Shown: positions 1-6,984, counted from the stretch's first letter. The stretch: 9,033 nt of DNA from Collinsella aerofaciens (GCA_014846205.1 RKAY01000071.1:1-9033), one strand, 5' to 3'. Numbers and translations: made by a program. The notes: a model not told the origin generated them from the sequence alone.

Positions 1-17
1 GACGGTCTTACGTTCGA

Positions 18-94
18 TGGTGCCCCATGTTGGATTCGAACCAACGGCCTTCTGCTCCGGAGGCAGACGCTCTAATCCCCTGAGCTAATAGGGC
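18..94 (-). tRNA. tRNA-Arg, anticodon CCG
   Basis: Read on the minus strand, the sequence folds into a full cloverleaf. The 7-bp acceptor stem is GCCCTAT paired with ATGGGGC (one T-G wobble). The D arm is GCTC/GAGC, the anticodon stem TCTGC/GCAGA, the variable loop 5 nt, and the T arm GTTGG-TTCGAAT-CCAAC. The discriminator base is A and the 3' CCA is encoded (plus-strand TGG at 18-20). The 7-nt anticodon loop CTCCGGA puts CCG at minus-strand positions 60 to 58, which reads the arginine codon CGG. The gene is divergent from the aromatic operon and has its own promoter. Its 3' end points out of the window, so any integration at the tRNA 3' end, a common phage or island target, would lie to the left and cannot be judged here. 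Confidence 0.97.
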
Positions 95-105
95 CAACGG
101 TTGGC

Positions 106-135
106 ATTATACCCAAGTGCGCCATGGGCTAACAA
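106..135 (-). promoter_or_regulatory. Promoter of the tRNA-Arg gene
   Basis: On the minus strand a perfect TATAAT -10 box lies at 111-106. A TTGTTA -35 box (4 of 6 consensus positions) lies at 135-130, with an 18-bp spacer. Transcription would start near 99-100, just upstream of the mature tRNA 5' end at 94. The hexamers are seen directly; the start site is inferred. Confidence 0.7.
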
Positions 136-180
136 AAGAATAGAAAAAGCTTTGCAATTCCGCGGGAGACAAGGCCCGGC

Positions 181-208
181 AGCTCACTTTAGAACGCAAA
201 AGTGAGCT
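181..208. repeat. Perfect 10-bp inverted repeat, possible operator
   Basis: AGCTCACTTT (181-190) and AAAGTGAGCT (199-208) are perfect reverse complements separated by 8 nt. No T-run follows on either strand, so this is not an intrinsic terminator. It ends 6 bp before the candidate -10 box of aroF (215-220) and covers the place where the -35 contact would fall. That position suits a repressor operator. In RNA it could also form a leader hairpin if transcription starts further upstream. The binding protein is unknown; the sequence does not match the TyrR or TrpR consensus as I know them. Confidence 0.5.
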
Positions 209-214
209 CAATAG

Positions 215-220
215 TATAAA
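215..220 (+). promoter_or_regulatory. Candidate -10 box of the aromatic operon
   Basis: TATAAA (5 of 6 positions of TATAAT) sits in the only AT-rich stretch upstream of aroF. No good -35 hexamer lies 16-18 bp upstream, because that position falls inside the 181-208 palindrome. A start near 227 would give a leader of about 70 nt that begins just before the terminator-like hairpin. The call is weak and rests on base composition and position. Confidence 0.35.
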
Positions 221-240
221 CTCTCATGCACCATATATAT

Positions 241-265
241 ACGGCTCGCAATGCGGGCCGTTTTT
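241..265 (+). terminator. Terminator-like hairpin in the aroF leader (candidate attenuator)
   Basis: ACGGCTCGC (241-249) pairs with GCGGGCCGT (253-261) over 9 bp with one T-G wobble and a 3-nt loop. Five T's follow at 261-265, the form of an intrinsic terminator on the + strand. It lies 33 bp before the aroF start, and no + strand gene precedes it in the window, because the upstream tRNA runs the other way. It would therefore end transcripts before the operon, as an attenuator does. Alternatives are a 5' stabilising hairpin or a barrier to read-through from beyond the left edge. Confidence 0.6.
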
Positions 266-281
266 GCAAAGTCTAACCATC

Positions 282-289
282 GAGGTGAG
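282..289 (+). promoter_or_regulatory. Ribosome binding site of aroF
   Basis: GAGGTGAG is a good Shine-Dalgarno match ending 9 nt before the ATG at 299. It decides the start: the in-frame ATG at 251 lies inside the leader hairpin and has no such site. Confidence 0.8.
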
Positions 290-298
290 AGGCACACC

Positions 299-1321
299 AT
301 GATTGCAATTTTAAAGCAGAGCGCCAGCGACGAGGCCGTCAGCCATATCGTCAGCTGGATCGAGAAAAAGGGACTCAAGACCGACGTCTCGCGCGGTGAG
401 AACGAGACCATTATCGGTCTCGTGGGAGACACCACCAAGGTCGACCCGTTCCTCCTCGAGTCCATGGACGTCGTCGAGCGCGTGCAGCGCGTCTCCGAGC
501 CGTTCAAACGCGCCAACCGCAAGTTCCACCCCGAGGACTCCGTCATCGACTGCGGCCACGGCGTCAAAATCGGCGGCGACCAGTTCCAGGTCATCGCCGG
601 CCCGTGCTCCGTCGAGGGCGAGAACCTCATCCGCATCGCCCGCCGCGTGAAGGCTGCCGGCGCCACGATGCTGCGCGGCGGCGCCTACAAGCCCCGCACC
701 TCCCCGTACGCCTACCAGGGCATGGGCCCCGCCGGTCTGGACCTGCTGTGCGAGGCCTCGGCGGAGCTCGATATGCCGATCGTCACCGAGATCATGGACC
801 CGCGCGACGTGCAGGTCTTCTTGGACAAGAAGATCGACGTCATGCAGATCGGCGCCCGCAACGCCCAGAACTTCCCCCTGCTCAAGGAGGTCGGCAAGAC
901 CCAGACCCCGATTCTGCTCAAGCGCGGCATGTCCGGCACGATCGACGAGCTGCTCATGGCTGCCGAGTACATCATGAGCGAGGGCAACGATAACGTTATC
1001 CTGTGCGAGCGCGGCATCCGCACCTTCGAAACCCGCACCCGCAACACCTTCGACCTTAACGCCGTGCCGGTGCTCCACCACCTGTCGCACCTGCCCGTCG
1101 TTGCCGACCCCAGCCACGCCACCGGCTACACCCGCTACGTTGAGCCTATGGCGCTCGCGGCGACCGCCTGCGGCGCCAACGGCCTGGAGATCGAAGTCCA
1201 CGACGAGCCCAGCCGCGCATGGTCCGACGGCGCCCAGGCCCTCACCCCCGACCAGTTCGACGACACCATGCGCCGCATCCGCGCCATCCGCGAGGTCGTC
1301 TGCCAAGAGACCATGGAGTAG
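299..1321 (+). CDS. aroF: 3-deoxy-7-phosphoheptulonate (DAHP) synthase, type I-beta
   Basis: This enzyme catalyses the first step of the shikimate pathway, condensing phosphoenolpyruvate with erythrose 4-phosphate in the cytoplasm. The 340-aa product matches the Thermotoga maritima-type enzyme (about 338 aa). Residues 1 to about 65 form a small ferredoxin-like domain, known in this family as the feedback-inhibition module, and the TIM barrel follows. Visible motifs are AGPCSVEG (100-107), LRGGAYKPRTSPY (125-137), QIGARNAQNF (183-192), LLKRG (206-210), CERGIRTFE (236-244) and DPSHATG (270-276). The expected metal ligands are present as C103, H273, E299 and D310. The start at 299 is chosen from the Shine-Dalgarno site and because the regulatory domain begins there (MIAIL). 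The gene opens the operon, with tyrA 3 bp downstream. As the committed step, its leader hairpin and palindrome are the natural place for control. The symbol aroF is the common label; some schemes use aroA or aroG. Confidence 0.97.
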   Translation: MIAILKQSASDEAVSHIVSWIEKKGLKTDVSRGENETIIGLVGDTTKVDPFLLESMDVVERVQRVSEPFKRANRKFHPEDSVIDCGHGVKIGGDQFQVIAGPCSVEGENLIRIARRVKAAGATMLRGGAYKPRTSPYAYQGMGPAGLDLLCEASAELDMPIVTEIMDPRDVQVFLDKKIDVMQIGARNAQNFPLLKEVGKTQTPILLKRGMSGTIDELLMAAEYIMSEGNDNVILCERGIRTFETRTRNTFDLNAVPVLHHLSHLPVVADPSHATGYTRYVEPMALAATACGANGLEIEVHDEPSRAWSDGAQALTPDQFDDTMRRIRAIREVVCQETME

Positions 1322-1324
1322 CCC

Positions 1325-2239
1325 ATGGGTACGGTGAGAAACGCGCGCGTTAACCAGGGCGGTCCCAAATGCGCCGGCATTGTGGGCCTAGGTCTGATCG
1401 GCGGCAGCTTTGCCCGCGGCTATGCGCAGGCGGGCGTCCGCGTGCTGGCCTGGGACCCCGATGACGATGTCATGACGGCCGCCAGCATGGGCACTGTCGC
1501 CGGAGAGCTCAACGACAAGACACTCGGCGAGTGCGACATCATCGTGCTGGCCTGTTACCCCGAGGCCTGCATCGAGTGGCTCGAGGCGCATGCCCAAGCG
1601 CTCGCCGACGCCACTGATACCGAGGCCATCATGGGACCCGTGGTGATCGATACCGTGGGTGTGAAGGGCATTGTGTGCGAGCGTGCCTTTGAGCTCGCCC
1701 GCGAGCACGGGTTTTACTTTGTGGGTGCGCACCCCATGGCGGGCACCCAGTTCTCGGGCTACGCCCACTCCCGTGCCGACCTGTTCCAGGGCGCCCCGCT
1801 GGTGCTCGTACCGCCCGCGGTGGACGACGCCCTTAAGCTGGAGCTTTTAGGCCAGGTGCGCGAAATGGTGCGCCCCCTGGGCTTTGCCAAGTTCAGCGTG
1901 ACCAGCGCTGCCGAGCACGACCGCGTGATCGCCTTTACGAGCCAGCTTGCGCACGTGGTATCCAACGCCTACGTTAAAAGCCCGACCGCCCAGGTTCACC
2001 ACGGTTTTTCGGCCGGTAGCTACCGCGACCTTACCCGCGTGGCGCACCTCAACCCCCAGATGTGGTCAGAGCTCATGATCGACGACGCCGACGCGCTCGC
2101 CTTCGAGATCGACCATCTGATCGAGGCACTCGGAGCCTACAGCCGAGCGCTCAAAGACCGCGACCAGCGCTATCTGGAGAACCTTCTTGCCGAGGGCGAT
2201 CGCATCAAGCGCGCACTCGACGATGAGGCCTCCCGCTAG
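1325..2239 (+). CDS. tyrA: Prephenate dehydrogenase (TyrA), no ACT domain
   Basis: TyrA oxidatively decarboxylates prephenate to 4-hydroxyphenylpyruvate, the tyrosine branch. The 304-aa product has an N-terminal Rossmann fold with GLGLIGGS at 21-28. An acidic residue after the second strand (D44 in AWDPDD) suggests NAD rather than NADP. The helical catalytic half follows, with GAHPMAG (134-140, H136), SQLAH (206-210, H210) and SYRDLTRVA (232-240, R238), matching the catalytic His and prephenate-binding Arg of the family. The usual GTExSG motif reads GTQFSG (140-145), a Glu-to-Gln change. There is no C-terminal ACT domain and no chorismate mutase, so the enzyme relies on prephenate made by PheA. 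GGAG at 1315-1318, inside the aroF end, is its ribosome site. About 15 residues precede the Rossmann strand, and an in-frame GTG at 1334 is a less likely start. An arogenate dehydrogenase role cannot be excluded. Confidence 0.94.
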   Translation: MGTVRNARVNQGGPKCAGIVGLGLIGGSFARGYAQAGVRVLAWDPDDDVMTAASMGTVAGELNDKTLGECDIIVLACYPEACIEWLEAHAQALADATDTEAIMGPVVIDTVGVKGIVCERAFELAREHGFYFVGAHPMAGTQFSGYAHSRADLFQGAPLVLVPPAVDDALKLELLGQVREMVRPLGFAKFSVTSAAEHDRVIAFTSQLAHVVSNAYVKSPTAQVHHGFSAGSYRDLTRVAHLNPQMWSELMIDDADALAFEIDHLIEALGAYSRALKDRDQRYLENLLAEGDRIKRALDDEASR

Positions 2240-2275
2240 ATCATCTACCACGCCAGGTCGAAAGGACCGAAGTTT

Positions 2276-3382
2276 ATGGCGATTACCATCGATATCGACA
2301 CCGCACGCCCCTACCAGGTGCACGTCGGCACGTTTTTGCTGGAGCAGGCGGGGCCGCTCGTCCGTGCCACCGCCGGCGGCACCAAGGCAGTCATCGTTAC
2401 GGACACCAACGTGGGCCCGCTCTACCAGATGCCCGTTAAGCAGAGCCTGGAGGCGTCAGGCTACGAGGTGAGCATCTGCACCTTCGAGGCCGGCGAGGCA
2501 CACAAGCGCGCAGAGACCTACATCAACATCTTGGAGTTTGTAGCCGAACACGAGCTTTCACGCTCCGACGTGATCGTGGCACTCGGCGGCGGCGTCGTGG
2601 GCGACGTGGCGGGCTTTGTGGCCGCCACCTACATGCGCGGCTGCAAGTTTGCGCAGATCCCCACGAGCCTGCTCGCCATGGTTGATTCGTCGGTGGGCGG
2701 CAAGACGGCCATCGACCTGGCTGCCGGCAAGAACTTGGCCGGCGCCTTTTGGCAGCCGAGCGTGGTTATCGCCGACGTGGGGTGCCTGGCCACCCTCACG
2801 CCCGAGCAGTTCGCCGACGGCTGCGGAGAGGTCGTCAAACACGCTGTGATCGCCGACCCCGAGCTTTTCACCGAGCTGGAGAAGACCCCGCTCACGCTGG
2901 AGCTGCTGAACCGCGACGTGGCCCGTGTGGCGCTCATCATCGCCCGCAATATCGACATTAAACGTGCTGTGGTTGTCGCCGATGAGCGCGAAACCAGCCA
3001 GCGAAAGCTCCTCAACTTTGGACACAGTGCCGGACACGCTGTCGAGGCCTGCGAGCACTTTGAGCTCGGCCACGGCAACTGCGTGTCGATCGGCATGGGC
3101 ATCCTCACGCGCGCCGCAGCGCTTCATGGCATCTGCGACGCCGAGCTGCCCGGCCGCATCGAGGAGCTCTGCGCGCGCCACGGTCTCAAGACCCGCTGCG
3201 AGCTTTCGGCCGACGCCGTCTTTGCCGAGGCGCTGCACGACAAAAAGCGCACCGGTGACACGATCGATCTGGTGATTCCGCACGGCATTGGCTGTTGCAG
3301 CATCGACCGCACGCCGCTTTCCACCTTCCACGATTTAATTGCCGAGGGCCTCGGCCAGAAGGGAGACGCTTCCGCATGCTAG
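2276..3382 (+). CDS. aroB: 3-dehydroquinate synthase
   Basis: AroB converts DAHP to 3-dehydroquinate, step 2 of the shikimate pathway, using bound NAD and a divalent metal (usually zinc). The 368-aa product is of normal length (E. coli 362). The NAD-binding motif LGGGVVGDVAGFVA spans 103-116, followed by PTSLLAMVDSSVGGKTAID (129-147). The metal ligands are visible as E185 (GCGEVVKH), H250 (NFGHSAGH) and H266 (ELGHGNC). AAAGGA at 2261-2266 lies 9 nt before the ATG. The gene follows tyrA after 36 bp with no promoter-like sequence between, so it is probably co-transcribed. Its last 7 bp overlap the start of aroA (ATGCTAG), which suggests translational coupling. No key residue is missing. Confidence 0.98.
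   Translation: MAITIDIDTARPYQVHVGTFLLEQAGPLVRATAGGTKAVIVTDTNVGPLYQMPVKQSLEASGYEVSICTFEAGEAHKRAETYINILEFVAEHELSRSDVIVALGGGVVGDVAGFVAATYMRGCKFAQIPTSLLAMVDSSVGGKTAIDLAAGKNLAGAFWQPSVVIADVGCLATLTPEQFADGCGEVVKHAVIADPELFTELEKTPLTLELLNRDVARVALIIARNIDIKRAVVVADERETSQRKLLNFGHSAGHAVEACEHFELGHGNCVSIGMGILTRAAALHGICDAELPGRIEELCARHGLKTRCELSADAVFAEALHDKKRTGDTIDLVIPHGIGCCSIDRTPLSTFHDLIAEGLGQKGDASAC
3359..3366 (+). promoter_or_regulatory. Ribosome binding site of aroA, inside the aroB end
   Basis: AAGGGAGA lies within the last codons of aroB, 9 nt before the ATG at 3376. It decides the aroA start. The open frame extends upstream to an ATG at 3295, but the product beginning at 3376 starts at the family-typical position, just before the LKG...SKSxxHR segment. 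Confidence 0.8.
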
Positions 3383-4695
3383 CCCGCATCACACCGTCCC
3401 CGCTCAAGGGCACTGTTCCCGCCATCGCGTCCAAGTCGATGGCGCACCGCCTGATCATCTGCGCTGCACTCGCCAACGGCGAGACGCACGTCGCCTGCAA
3501 TACCACCTGCGCCGATATCGAGGCCACGGTGCGCTGCCTCACGGCGCTCGGCGCCCGCATCGAGACCGTCGAGGATGGCTTCCAGGTCCATCCCACTATG
3601 AAAAGTATTGAGTTTGGCTTGCTCAAGGCACTTGCCGGCGGCACGCTCGACTGCGGCGAGAGCGGCTCCACCCTCCGCTTTATGCTGCCCGTGGCCTGCG
3701 CGCTGGGCGCAGAGGCCACCTTTGTGGGCCAGGGCCGTCTGGGCGCCCGCCCCCTCTCCCCGCTCACGGACGAGATCATCGCCGCCGGCTGCGACCTGCA
3801 GGGTCTGGGCGGCTTTCCGCTCAAGACGAGCGGCCGCATGCGCCCGGGCACCTTTATGCTACCGGGCAATGTAAGCTCGCAGTACATCTCGGGCCTGCTG
3901 TTGGCGGCCCCGCTGCTGTCCCAGCCCTCCTGCGTGCAGGTGACCGGGCTCATCGAGAGCCGCCCCTACATCAACCTGACGATCCAGGCCATGAAGGCCT
4001 TCGGCGTCGAGGTCAACGTCGAGCGTATCCCCGCCAAGAATGGCAAGCCCGAGGTCACAAACTTCCGTGTAAACAGTGGCTCGTACCGCACGCCCGGCAG
4101 CGTGGCCGTCGAGGGCGACTGGTCCAATGCGGCCTTTTGGCTGTGCGCCGGCGCCATCGGCTCCGACCCCATCACCGTGGAAGGCGTGTCGCTGAGCTCC
4201 GCGCAGGGCGACCGCAACGTGCTTGCCGCGCTCTCGCGCTTTGGCGCCCGCATCGTGCGCTCCACCAACGCTGCCACCGTGCAGTCCGACAAGCTCGCCG
4301 GCTTTGAGATGAGCGCCCACGACATTCCCGACCTGGTGCCCGTCATCTCTGCCGTGGCATCGCTGGCGCAGGGCCGCACGTTCATCCGCGACTGCGCCCG
4401 CCTACGCATCAAGGAATCCGATCGCTTGGCCACCACCACCCGTGAGCTCACCGCACTGGGCGCGCAGGTGCGCATTGCCGGCGACGACCTCATCATCAAG
4501 GGTGTCGATGCCTTTACCGGCGGCGACGTCGATTCGCACAACGACCATCGTATCGCCATGATGGCCGCTATCGCCGCGAGCCGTGCCAACGGCGAAGTCG
4601 TAATCCACGGCGCCGAGGCTGTCAACAAGTCCTATCCCGATTTCTTCGACCACTACCGCCTGTTGGGCGGCAAGGTCACGCTCGAGGAGGAATAG
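3376..4695 (+). CDS. aroA: 3-phosphoshikimate 1-carboxyvinyltransferase (EPSP synthase)
   Basis: AroA transfers the enolpyruvyl group of PEP to shikimate 3-phosphate, step 6 of the pathway. The 439-aa product covers both halves of the two-domain fold (E. coli 427). Motifs are ASKSMAHR (18-25; K20, S21 and R25 bind substrate), CGESGSTLRF (93-102), SSQYISGLLLA (167-177), the catalytic-Asp segment HDIPDLVPV (315-323, probably D319), RIKESDR (344-350), SHNDHRIAM (387-395) and NKSYPDFF (417-424). In the PEP-site loop the E. coli form GNAGTAMRP is replaced by GESGSTLRF: the glycine equivalent to E. coli G96 is kept (G97), but the following P101 is Phe. I read this as a lineage variant and make no claim about inhibitor response. 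The start overlaps the aroB stop by 7 bp, and aroC begins 1 bp after the stop. Confidence 0.98.
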   Translation: MLARITPSPLKGTVPAIASKSMAHRLIICAALANGETHVACNTTCADIEATVRCLTALGARIETVEDGFQVHPTMKSIEFGLLKALAGGTLDCGESGSTLRFMLPVACALGAEATFVGQGRLGARPLSPLTDEIIAAGCDLQGLGGFPLKTSGRMRPGTFMLPGNVSSQYISGLLLAAPLLSQPSCVQVTGLIESRPYINLTIQAMKAFGVEVNVERIPAKNGKPEVTNFRVNSGSYRTPGSVAVEGDWSNAAFWLCAGAIGSDPITVEGVSLSSAQGDRNVLAALSRFGARIVRSTNAATVQSDKLAGFEMSAHDIPDLVPVISAVASLAQGRTFIRDCARLRIKESDRLATTTRELTALGAQVRIAGDDLIIKGVDAFTGGDVDSHNDHRIAMMAAIAASRANGEVVIHGAEAVNKSYPDFFDHYRLLGGKVTLEEE

Positions 4696-4696
4696 C

Positions 4697-5794
4697 ATGT
4701 CCTCGACCTTTGGCAACGTATTGCGCCTGAGCATCTTCGGCCAGTCGCACTCCCCCGCCATCGGCTGCTCGCTCGATGGCATCCCCGCGGGCATCGCCGT
4801 CGATCAGGAGCAACTGCAGGCCTTTTTGGACCGTCGCGCCCCCGGCCGCGACGAGACCGCGACCAAGCGCCGCGAGGCCGACGCCGCGCATATCATCGCC
4901 GGTGTGGTTGATGGACACACCACCGGCGCACCCATCGCAGCGATTATCGAGAACACCAACACGCGCTCCAAGGACTATTCCGAGCTGCGCCGCAAGCCCC
5001 GCCCCGGGCACGCGGACTTCCCAGCCCGCGTGAAGTACCACAACATGCACGACGTCGCCGGCGGCGGGCATTTCTCCGGCCGCCTAACGGCCCCCTTATG
5101 CATCGCCGGCGGCATCGCGCTGCAGGCACTCGAAGCCCGTGGCATCAAGGTCATGGCGCACGTCGCGCAGATCGGCGGCATCTCCGACCTGCCCATGGAC
5201 GACATGGTCTATCGCGAGGCCGACCGCAAGGCGATCCTTACGAACGACCTGCCCTGCATTGACGCCGCCGCTGCCGGCCGCATGCGCGAGGAGATTCTGG
5301 CCGCGCGCGACGAGCTCGACAGCATCGGTGGCATCGTGGAGTGTGGCATCTACGGCCTGCCTGCGGGCATCGGCGACCCCATGTTCGACGGTATCGAGAA
5401 CCGCATCGCGCAGATCGCGTTTGGTATTCCCGCCGTAAAGGGCGTGGAGTTTGGTATGGGATTTGCCGTGGCCGCCATGCGCGGCAGCGAGAACAACGAC
5501 CCGTATCGCATCGATGTCGAGACCGGTGAGATTGAAGTCGAGTCCAACAACGCCGGCGGCATCCTGGGCGGCATCTCCACCGGCGCGCCCGTCATGTGGC
5601 GCATGGCCGTAAAGCCGACGCCCTCCATTGGCCGCGAGCAGCAGACCGTAGACATGGACGCCATGGAAAATGCCGAGCTTTCGGTCCATGGCCGCCACGA
5701 TCCCTGCATCGTCCCACGAGCCGTCCCCGTAGCCGAAGCAGCCGCGGCGCTCGCCATCTGGGACGCCCTCCTCGAGGACGCAGGCCAGCTCTAA
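4697..5794 (+). CDS. aroC: Chorismate synthase
   Basis: AroC removes phosphate from EPSP to give chorismate, step 7 and the branch point for Phe, Tyr, Trp, folate and other products. It needs reduced FMN. The 365-aa product has normal length. Motifs are IFGQSHSPAIG (13-23), RPGHADF (102-108), GGGHFSGRLTAP (122-133), SNNAGGILGGISTGAP (283-298) and GRHDPCIVPRAVPV (332-345). The two catalytic histidines of the family correspond to H18 and H105. Two signatures differ from the textbook forms: FGESHG reads FGQSHS, and the GGGRSSARET segment reads GGGHFSGRLTAP. The second form is one I know from clostridial enzymes, so the protein should be active. The ribosome site GAGGAGG (4684-4690) sits in the aroA end, 6 nt before the ATG. 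No dedicated flavin reductase gene is seen nearby. Confidence 0.98.
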   Translation: MSSTFGNVLRLSIFGQSHSPAIGCSLDGIPAGIAVDQEQLQAFLDRRAPGRDETATKRREADAAHIIAGVVDGHTTGAPIAAIIENTNTRSKDYSELRRKPRPGHADFPARVKYHNMHDVAGGGHFSGRLTAPLCIAGGIALQALEARGIKVMAHVAQIGGISDLPMDDMVYREADRKAILTNDLPCIDAAAAGRMREEILAARDELDSIGGIVECGIYGLPAGIGDPMFDGIENRIAQIAFGIPAVKGVEFGMGFAVAAMRGSENNDPYRIDVETGEIEVESNNAGGILGGISTGAPVMWRMAVKPTPSIGREQQTVDMDAMENAELSVHGRHDPCIVPRAVPVAEAAAALAIWDALLEDAGQL

Positions 5795-5827
5795 CCCACC
5801 CACCCCTCAACATCCCCCGACACGTGA

Positions 5828-5833
5828 AAGGGG
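5828..5833 (+). promoter_or_regulatory. Ribosome binding site of pheA
   Basis: AAGGGG ends 5 nt before the ATG at 5839. It decides the start: the frame stays open upstream to 5596, inside aroC, but the chorismate mutase domain begins exactly at 5839. ACCCCT at 5802-5807 could pair with AGGGGT at 5829-5834 and mask this site; that is only a weak possibility. Confidence 0.7.
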
Positions 5834-5838
5834 TCTCC

Positions 5839-6984
5839 ATGGACCTTGCCGATATTCGCCAGGCCATCGATGGCATCGATACCACGCTCCTCAACAGCTT
5901 TGTCGAGCGCATGGATATTGCCACCGAGGTCGCCAAATCCAAGATCGAGATGGGCAAGGCCGTCTTCGACCCCGCCCGCGAGCGCTCCAAGCTCAATAAC
6001 CTCGCCAGTCGCGCACCCGAGCGCTACGAGGCTCAGACCATCACCCTGTTCCGCCTCCTCATGAGCATGAGTAAGGCCGAGCAGCAGCGCTACATCAACG
6101 AGCTCAAGGGCATCACGGTGTCGCAAAAAGCCCACGCCACGGCCGTAGCCTTCGATACGCCCTTCCCCCAGACGGCCAGCGTTGCCTGCCAGGGCGTCGA
6201 AGGCGCCTACAGCCAGATAGCCGCGTGCAAACTCTTCGACGTGCCCGATATTGCGTTTTTCGAGACCTTCGAGGGCGTCATGCGTGCCGTGCGCGACGGC
6301 TTCTGCGAGTTTGGCGTGCTGCCCATCGAAAACTCCACCGCCGGCTCTGTCAACGCCGTCTACGACCTGCTCGCCCAGTTCGACTTCCACATCGTGCGCT
6401 CGCTGCGCCTCAAGATCGATCACAACCTGCTCGTCAAGCCCGGCACCAAGCTCGCAGACGTGCGCGAGGTCTACAGCCATGGCCAGGCAATCGCCCAGTG
6501 CGCCGGCTTTATCGAGGCGCACGACCTGCGCGCCACCAAGTACCCCAACACCGCCATGTCGGCCGAGATGGTCGCCAACTCCGAACGCACCGACGTCGCC
6601 GCCATCGCCTCGCGCAGCTGTGCGGCGCTCTACGGCCTGGAGGTGCTGGAGCCCAATATCCAGGACTCGGACAACAACTACACACGCTTTGTCGTCATCA
6701 GCCGCGAGCCGCGCGTCTACCCCGGCGCCAACCGCACCTCGCTCATGATCACCACGGCCAACGAGCCGGGCGCCCTCTACCGCGTACTCGAGCGCTTCTA
6801 CGCGCTCAACATCAACCTCATCAAGCTCGAAAGCCGCCCCATCCCCGGGCACGACTTTGAGTTTATGTTCTACTTTGACCTGGACTGCCCCTTTGGCAGC
6901 AAGGCCCTCGACGACCTGCTCGATTCCATCGACGACGTGTGCGAGAGCTTCACCTACTTTGGCAGCTACACGGAGGTGCTCTAG
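5839..6984 (+). CDS. pheA: Bifunctional chorismate mutase / prephenate dehydratase (P-protein) with ACT domain
   Basis: PheA makes phenylpyruvate from chorismate via prephenate. The 381-aa product has three parts. An AroQ-class chorismate mutase spans about 1-90, with R7, R24, K35, D44, E48 and Q82 aligning to the E. coli active-site residues R11, R28, K39, D48, E52 and Q88. Prephenate dehydratase spans about 112-288, with GVEGAYS (119-125), PIENSTAGSV (162-171), SHGQAIAQC (213-221) and NYTRFVVI (280-287, the catalytic TRF). A C-terminal ACT domain spans about 299-380, with GALYRVL (311-317) and ESRP (331-334), the segments that bind phenylalanine in feedback-inhibited homologues. The usual SHPQA motif has Gly for Pro. 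This is the only chorismate mutase in the window, so TyrA probably depends on it. The gene follows aroC after 44 bp, and its stop codon abuts the next ATG. Confidence 0.97.
   Translation: MDLADIRQAIDGIDTTLLNSFVERMDIATEVAKSKIEMGKAVFDPARERSKLNNLASRAPERYEAQTITLFRLLMSMSKAEQQRYINELKGITVSQKAHATAVAFDTPFPQTASVACQGVEGAYSQIAACKLFDVPDIAFFETFEGVMRAVRDGFCEFGVLPIENSTAGSVNAVYDLLAQFDFHIVRSLRLKIDHNLLVKPGTKLADVREVYSHGQAIAQCAGFIEAHDLRATKYPNTAMSAEMVANSERTDVAAIASRSCAALYGLEVLEPNIQDSDNNYTRFVVISREPRVYPGANRTSLMITTANEPGALYRVLERFYALNINLIKLESRPIPGHDFEFMFYFDLDCPFGSKALDDLLDSIDDVCESFTYFGSYTEVL

Noticed and set aside
1..17. A terminator or attachment site just after the tRNA 3' end
   Set aside because: Only 17 bases are visible beyond the tRNA, with no hairpin, T-run or repeated tRNA end elsewhere in the window.
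226..276. A 16-codon leader ORF (ATG at 226, TAA at 274) overlapping the aroF leader hairpin
   Set aside because: It has no Shine-Dalgarno site and only one Tyr and one Phe with no run of aromatic codons, so it does not look like an attenuation leader peptide.
251..298. A 16-codon N-terminal extension of aroF from ATG 251
   Set aside because: The ATG is inside the terminator-like hairpin and lacks a ribosome site; the family N-terminus matches a start at 299.
95..298. A T-box riboswitch or tRNA-sensing leader before aroF
   Set aside because: I find no T-box core sequence and no room for the usual stem I architecture between the candidate promoter and the gene.
311..1306. A 331-codon minus-strand open frame opposite aroF
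   Set aside because: Same composition artefact: no motif and no ribosome site that I can support, fully antisense to a well-recognised gene.
5596..5838. An upstream extension of the pheA frame into aroC
   Set aside because: The extension is Arg- and Pro-rich shadow sequence in the coding region of aroC, while the chorismate mutase domain and a ribosome site fix the start at 5839.
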